Positions 31,388-34,544 of a DNA stretch of 34,544 bases are shown piece by piece (the stretch's first letter is position 1; every line of letters starts with the position of its first letter). Made by a program: the position numbers and the translations under genes. Under the pieces are notes generated by a model. The model did not search any database and was not told where the DNA came from. It saw only the letters and a program-made list of their open reading frames with translations. The stretch spans positions 1-34,544 of the forward strand of contig NZ_SMOA01000049.1 in assembly GCF_004353985.1 (NCBI RefSeq), given 5' to 3'. Origin of the DNA: Paracraurococcus ruber. GTDB taxonomy: Bacteria > Pseudomonadota > Alphaproteobacteria > Acetobacterales > Acetobacteraceae.

Positions 31388-32340
31388 TCCCGGTCTCGGT
31401 CGTCACCGGCTTCCTCGGCGCCGGCAAGTCCACCCTGCTGCGGCGCGTGCTGCGCGACCCCGCCTGGGCCGACAGCGCCGTCATCGTGAACGAGTTCGGC
31501 GAGGTCCCGCTCGACCACGACCTGATCGCCGCCAGCGAGGAAAGCTTCGTCAGCGCCTCCACCGGCTGCCTCTGCTGCGTGGTGCGCGACGACCTGACGC
31601 GCACCCTGCTGGACCTGCTGGCGCGGCGGGAGGCCGGCGAGGTCCCGCGCTACCGCCGCGTGCTGGTGGAGACATCGGGGCTGGCCGACCCCGCCCCCAT
31701 CCTGCATGCGCTGATGACCGACCGCGCGCTCGCCGCCACCCATGCCCTCGCGGGCGTCGTCACGCTGGTGGATGCGCTGCATGGCGCGGCAGCCCTGGCC
31801 CGCCACCCGGAAGCGCAGCGGCAGGTCCTGCTCGCCGACCGCATCCTGGTCACCAAGACGGACCTCGCGCCGGTGCCGGAGGCGGCGATCCGCGCCCTGA
31901 ACCCCGCCGCGCCGCTGCGCGCGGCGGAGCACGGCGCGGCCGATCCCGGCTGGCTCCTCGCCCCCGCGCCGCCGCCTGCCGCCCTGCCCGACTGGGCGGC
32001 CCGCCACACCGCCGGCCTCGGCTCCGTGGTGATCGAGCGGGAGGCGCCGCTGCCCGCCCTCGCCCTCACCCTCTGGATGCAGGGCCTGGCCGAGCATTGC
32101 GGCACGCGCCTGCTGCGCCTGAAGGGGCTGGTCGCGCTGGCCGAGCAGCCGGACCGCCCCGCGGTGGTCCATGCCATCCAGCACATGGTGCATCCGCTGG
32201 ACTGGCTGGAGGCCTGGCCCGGCGGCGACCGCCGCACCCGCCTCGTGCTGATCGGCGAACGCATCCCGCGCCACTTCCCCGCAAGGCTGCTGGCCGCGGT
32301 CGAGGCCGAGGTGGCGGCGGAACTCGCCCGCCGCGCCTAG
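31384..32340 (+). CDS. CobW/COG0523 family GTPase, metallochaperone type
   Basis: 318 residues. The P-loop is G-F-L-G-A-G-K-S-T (9-17); V-N-E-F-G-E follows at 35-40, the metal-binding C-x-C-C motif is G-C-L-C-C (61-65), then E-T-S-G-L-A-D-P and the base-recognition loop T-K-T-D. A C-terminal CobW_C domain follows, with W-M-Q-G near 224 and V-V-H-A-I-Q-H near 260. COG0523 proteins use GTP to load or traffic metals, mostly zinc or cobalt. Placed third in an operon with a two-metal amidohydrolase, it may supply that enzyme's metal. ATG 31384 overlaps the preceding stop. A long imperfect hairpin begins 2 bases after the stop. Confidence 0.93.
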   Translation: MIPVSVVTGFLGAGKSTLLRRVLRDPAWADSAVIVNEFGEVPLDHDLIAASEESFVSASTGCLCCVVRDDLTRTLLDLLARREAGEVPRYRRVLVETSGLADPAPILHALMTDRALAATHALAGVVTLVDALHGAAALARHPEAQRQVLLADRILVTKTDLAPVPEAAIRALNPAAPLRAAEHGAADPGWLLAPAPPPAALPDWAARHTAGLGSVVIEREAPLPALALTLWMQGLAEHCGTRLLRLKGLVALAEQPDRPAVVHAIQHMVHPLDWLEAWPGGDRRTRLVLIGERIPRHFPARLLAAVEAEVAAELARRA

Positions 32341-32341
32341 T

Positions 32342-32390
32342 GTCCCGAATCCGAAGCTCGCCGCCAGTGGCGGCGAATTTCGGTTCGGAC
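32342..32390 (+). terminator. 49-base imperfect hairpin behind the GTPase gene
   Basis: Arms GTCCCGAATCCGAAG and CGCCGCC pair with GGCGGCG and TTTCGGTTCGGAC around the loop AGT, with a small bulge on one side. It begins 2 bases past the stop, which makes it the likely operon terminator. Confidence 0.55.
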
Positions 32391-32556
32391 CACTCGCCCC
32401 TGTTTGCAGTGGCCTGCTTGTCCGCTGCCTTCGCAGCCGGTTGCTGCGACCTTCGCGGCCAGGACACGGGAGCGGTCTCCGTTCGCCAGTGGCCCACGGC
32501 AACCGCCCTGGTCTTCCGAATCCAAGGGCCTCTTCACCCGATCAGGCGATTCCACC
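32391..32556. other. Non-coding spacer of unusual composition
   Basis: The 216-base gap between the converging GTPase and binding-protein genes has lower GC and more T than its surroundings and no convincing gene. It repeats pieces of the hairpin: CCGAATCC (32345 and 32516) and CGCCAGTGGC (within 32361-32373, and again near 32484-32493). Near its end CCCGAT/ATCGGG could form a stem ahead of the converging stop. It might be a relic of a mobile or repeat sequence; no transposase frame is visible. Confidence 0.4.
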
Positions 32557-33480
32557 TCATCGGGATCTGCCCTGCCAGCCCGCCAGCGCCTCCGCCACGA
32601 TGGCGTTGTCGGCGGTGGCGGCGAAGCCCGGCTTGCGGGTGATGGCGCCGGCGGTGAACATCGCCGTCTCCAGCCGGGTGAAGGCGTCCTCCGGGTAGAA
32701 GGGGTCGGCGGTCCACAGCCCCACCGCCTTGTAGCGGGCCAGGCAGCGCACCAGCACCGGCGGCGGCAGGTCCGGGAAATGGCCGGCGATGCAGTCGGCC
32801 AGCGCCTCGGCCGGGCTTTCCGCCACCCAGGCCAGGGTGCGGGCTAGGCCGCGCAGCATGGCCTTGAACTCCGCCCGCCGCGCCTGCAGCCGCTCGGTCG
32901 TCGTGGTGAAGGTGGTGTAGCCGGTCGGGCCGCGGCCGGCGGCGGCATGCCAGATGGCGCCGCCCTGGTCCTCGAGCTGGGTGACGAAGGGCTCGAACAG
33001 CTGCGCCACGTCCAGCCTTCCGCCCAGCACCGCCGCGGCATTCTCCGCCATGCTGCGGTCGGTCACCCGGGACACGGTGGCGGGGTCAAGCCCGGCCAGC
33101 CGGATGTCATGCTGCAGCGTCCACCAGGGGGTCGGCACCTCGGCCACGGTGCCCAGGCGCAGCCCGGCCAGTTCCGAGAGGCGGAAGCCCGGCCGCGCCC
33201 CGCGCCCGACCAGGAAGAAGGGGTCGCGCATCACCACCGCGCCGAAATTGCGCAAGGGGCTGGCGGGATCCGCCTCATGCGCCAGCAGGATGCGCATCGG
33301 CCCGCCCCAGGCCAGGTCGGCCAGCCCGGCGAGCACCGCATCCTTCGCATTCGCCGGGATGCCGCCTTCGCGCAGCGTGACCTCCACGCCCTCCCGCGCA
33401 TAGTCGCCGCGGGCCAGGGCGGCGTAGAACGGCGCGTAGAAGACGGCGCGGAAGGGTTCCTGCAGGGTGATGGGCGTCAT
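32557..33480 (-). CDS. NMT1/THI5-like substrate-binding protein without signal peptide
   Basis: 307 residues. The opening I-T-L-Q-E-P-F-R-A-V-F-Y-A-P-F-Y-A-A-L-A-R-G matches the start of the mature domain of ABC-type binding proteins of the NMT1/THI5 group, followed by G-V-E-V-T-L-R-E-G-G, D-L-A-W-G-G-P, V-V-M-R-D-P-F-F-L-V-G and a second lobe with L-A-G-L-R-L-G-T-V. The group binds pyrimidine, sulfonate or nitrate-like compounds. No signal peptide precedes the domain: ATG 33480 has GGGAGAG at 6 bases and is the clear start. The protein may therefore be cytoplasmic, like the yeast pyrimidine synthase Thi5, or exported in an unusual way. No ABC permease or ATPase is beside it. It is divergent from Bug receptor 3, with a 91-base spacer. 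Confidence 0.85.
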   Translation of the reverse strand: MTPITLQEPFRAVFYAPFYAALARGDYAREGVEVTLREGGIPANAKDAVLAGLADLAWGGPMRILLAHEADPASPLRNFGAVVMRDPFFLVGRGARPGFRLSELAGLRLGTVAEVPTPWWTLQHDIRLAGLDPATVSRVTDRSMAENAAAVLGGRLDVAQLFEPFVTQLEDQGGAIWHAAAGRGPTGYTTFTTTTERLQARRAEFKAMLRGLARTLAWVAESPAEALADCIAGHFPDLPPPVLVRCLARYKAVGLWTADPFYPEDAFTRLETAMFTAGAITRKPGFAATADNAIVAEALAGWQGRSR

Positions 33481-33571
33481 GCGTCTCTCCCGGGGGCCGG
33501 CACTCTGGCGCGGCGGTTGCTTCGCCGTCCAGCGCGCCGCTGTGCGCCACCGCACAGGAAAGGGCCCCGCC

Positions 33572-34534
33572 ATGCCGAACCGCCGCAGCCTGCTCGCCCT
33601 GCCCCTCCTCGCCGCCCCGGCACGGGCGCAGGAGCGGTTCCCCAACCGCCCGCTGCGCCTGGTGATCCCCGTCGCGGTGGCCGGCGTCACCGACATCGTC
33701 GGCCGCATCCTGGCCGATGCCATGGGGCCGCTGCTCGGCCGGCCGGTGGTGCCGGAGAACATCGCCGGCGCCGGCAGCACCGTGGCGGCGCAGGCCTTCC
33801 AGCGCACGCCGCCCGACGGCCATACGCTGTTCATCGCCACCAACAACCACGCGGTGATGAAGGCCATCTACCCGCAATTCCCGCATGACCCGGTGGCGGA
33901 TTTCCAGCCCATCGCGCTGGTGTCGCGGCAGCCTTTCATCCTGGCGGTGAACCCGGACCTGCCGGTGCGCGACGTGCCGGGGCTACTGGCCTGGCTGAAG
34001 CAGCAGGGGGAGGCGGCGAATTACGGCGCCACCAATCCCGGCGGCAGCAACCACATGGCGGGCGAGCTGCTGCGCCAGCGCGCCGGCGTCACCTTCACCA
34101 TCGTGCCCTACCGCGCCGCCGCGGCGTCCGTGCAGGATCTCGTCGCCGGGCGGATGCAGCTGACCATCGACAGCCCGACCATGATCCTGCCGCTGCTGCG
34201 GGACGGGAAGCTGCGCGGCCTCGCGGTTTCCACCGAAGGCCGCTCCGCCGTCGCGCCCGACCTGCCGAGCCTGGCCGAGGCCGGGGTCGCCGGCTACGAC
34301 ATGACCATCTGGCAGGCGCTGTTCGTCCGCCCCGGCACCCCGCCCGAGGCGGTGGCGGCGCTGACCGCGGCGGCGCGCACCGCGCTGGCCGACCCGGCGG
34401 TGCGGCAGCGCCTGGCGGCGGCGGGCTGCGAGACCTGGCCGGATCCCTCGCCCGAGGCGGCCGCAAGGCTGGTGGGGACGGAGATTGCCCGCTGGGCGCC
34501 GATCGTCGCCGCGATGAACCTCTCGCCGGGCTGA
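33572..34534 (+). CDS. Tripartite tricarboxylate transporter (Bug/TctC) substrate-binding receptor 3
   Basis: 320 residues with a short signal peptide (M-P-N-R-R-S-L-L-A-L-P-L-L-A-A-P-A-R-A before Q20). Blocks are F-P-N-R-P-L-R-L-V-I-P-V-A-V-A-G-V-T-D, V-P-E-N-I-A-G-A-G-S-T-V-A, P-P-D-G-H-T-L, Y-G-A-T-N-P-G-G-S-N-H-M-A-G-E and V-P-Y-R-A-A-A-A-S-V-Q-D-L-V-A-G. The usual P-F-x-P-G-G loop is replaced by P-V-A-V-A-G, and E-N-R-P-G-G by E-N-I-A-G-A, so the ligand pocket differs from receptors 1 and 2. Start ATG 33572 has AGGAAAGG about 9 bases upstream. No tctAB is visible before the window ends. Confidence 0.92.
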   Translation: MPNRRSLLALPLLAAPARAQERFPNRPLRLVIPVAVAGVTDIVGRILADAMGPLLGRPVVPENIAGAGSTVAAQAFQRTPPDGHTLFIATNNHAVMKAIYPQFPHDPVADFQPIALVSRQPFILAVNPDLPVRDVPGLLAWLKQQGEAANYGATNPGGSNHMAGELLRQRAGVTFTIVPYRAAAASVQDLVAGRMQLTIDSPTMILPLLRDGKLRGLAVSTEGRSAVAPDLPSLAEAGVAGYDMTIWQALFVRPGTPPEAVAALTAAARTALADPAVRQRLAAAGCETWPDPSPEAAARLVGTEIARWAPIVAAMNLSPG

Positions 34535-34544
34535 GCGCCGCCCG

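Noticed and set aside
32341-32556. Insertion sequence
   Set aside because: There is no transposase frame, no convincing terminal inverted repeats at the ends and no target-site duplication. It is kept only as an odd spacer.

Overview
The window is about 34.5 kb of very GC-rich DNA from a Gram-negative bacterium, most likely an alphaproteobacterium of the Acetobacteraceae (Roseomonas-like). The evidence is a NepR-like/EcfG-like general stress response pair, three orphan receptors of the tripartite tricarboxylate transporter (Bug/TctC) type, protocatechuate 3,4-dioxygenase genes, and strong Shine-Dalgarno sequences in front of most chosen starts. I see no tRNA, rRNA, CRISPR array or transposase. 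It reads as a chromosomal metabolic region with a few accessory genes, not as a phage or plasmid.

Layout. 1-2058: the edge of a TPR protein, a nepR-like gene and an ECF sigma gene that converge across a 620-base gap. 2404-3801: the most unusual gene, a full-length homologue of the cholesterol-dependent cytolysins (pneumolysin family) with no signal peptide and an altered undecapeptide. 4016-8828: formate-tetrahydrofolate ligase, a cupin gene broken by an amber codon inside its signal peptide, a DUF1289 protein, an OmpW porin behind a perfect FNR-type box, and a membrane acyltransferase. 8958-10963: a PhnW-type aminotransferase and a DUF1194 protein. 11106-16611: a Bug receptor, an endonuclease III-like glycosylase, an iron-type alcohol dehydrogenase, a CBS protein and an SLC13 transporter. 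16842-20894: glycogen debranching enzyme, a small unknown protein, and pcaHG.

21094-34534: an alpha/beta hydrolase with alanine at the nucleophile position, preceded by a run of ten G; an exported protein with four 21-residue repeats; an SF2 helicase divergent from a 2-hydroxyacid dehydrogenase; a Bug receptor; a DUF1080 protein; leuCD; an operon of hydantoinase, a small unknown protein and a COG0523 GTPase; and a divergent pair made of an NMT1/THI5-like binding protein and a third Bug receptor.

Two themes cross the region. Many genes handle carboxylic acids or aromatics: three Bug receptors, SLC13, pcaHG, Fe-ADH, hydroxyacid dehydrogenase, leuCD and hydantoinase. This fits a scavenging heterotroph. 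Four or more copies of one GC-rich palindromic element sit just behind stop codons and probably serve as terminators. Most long open frames opposite these genes are by-products of the high GC content and are not annotated.
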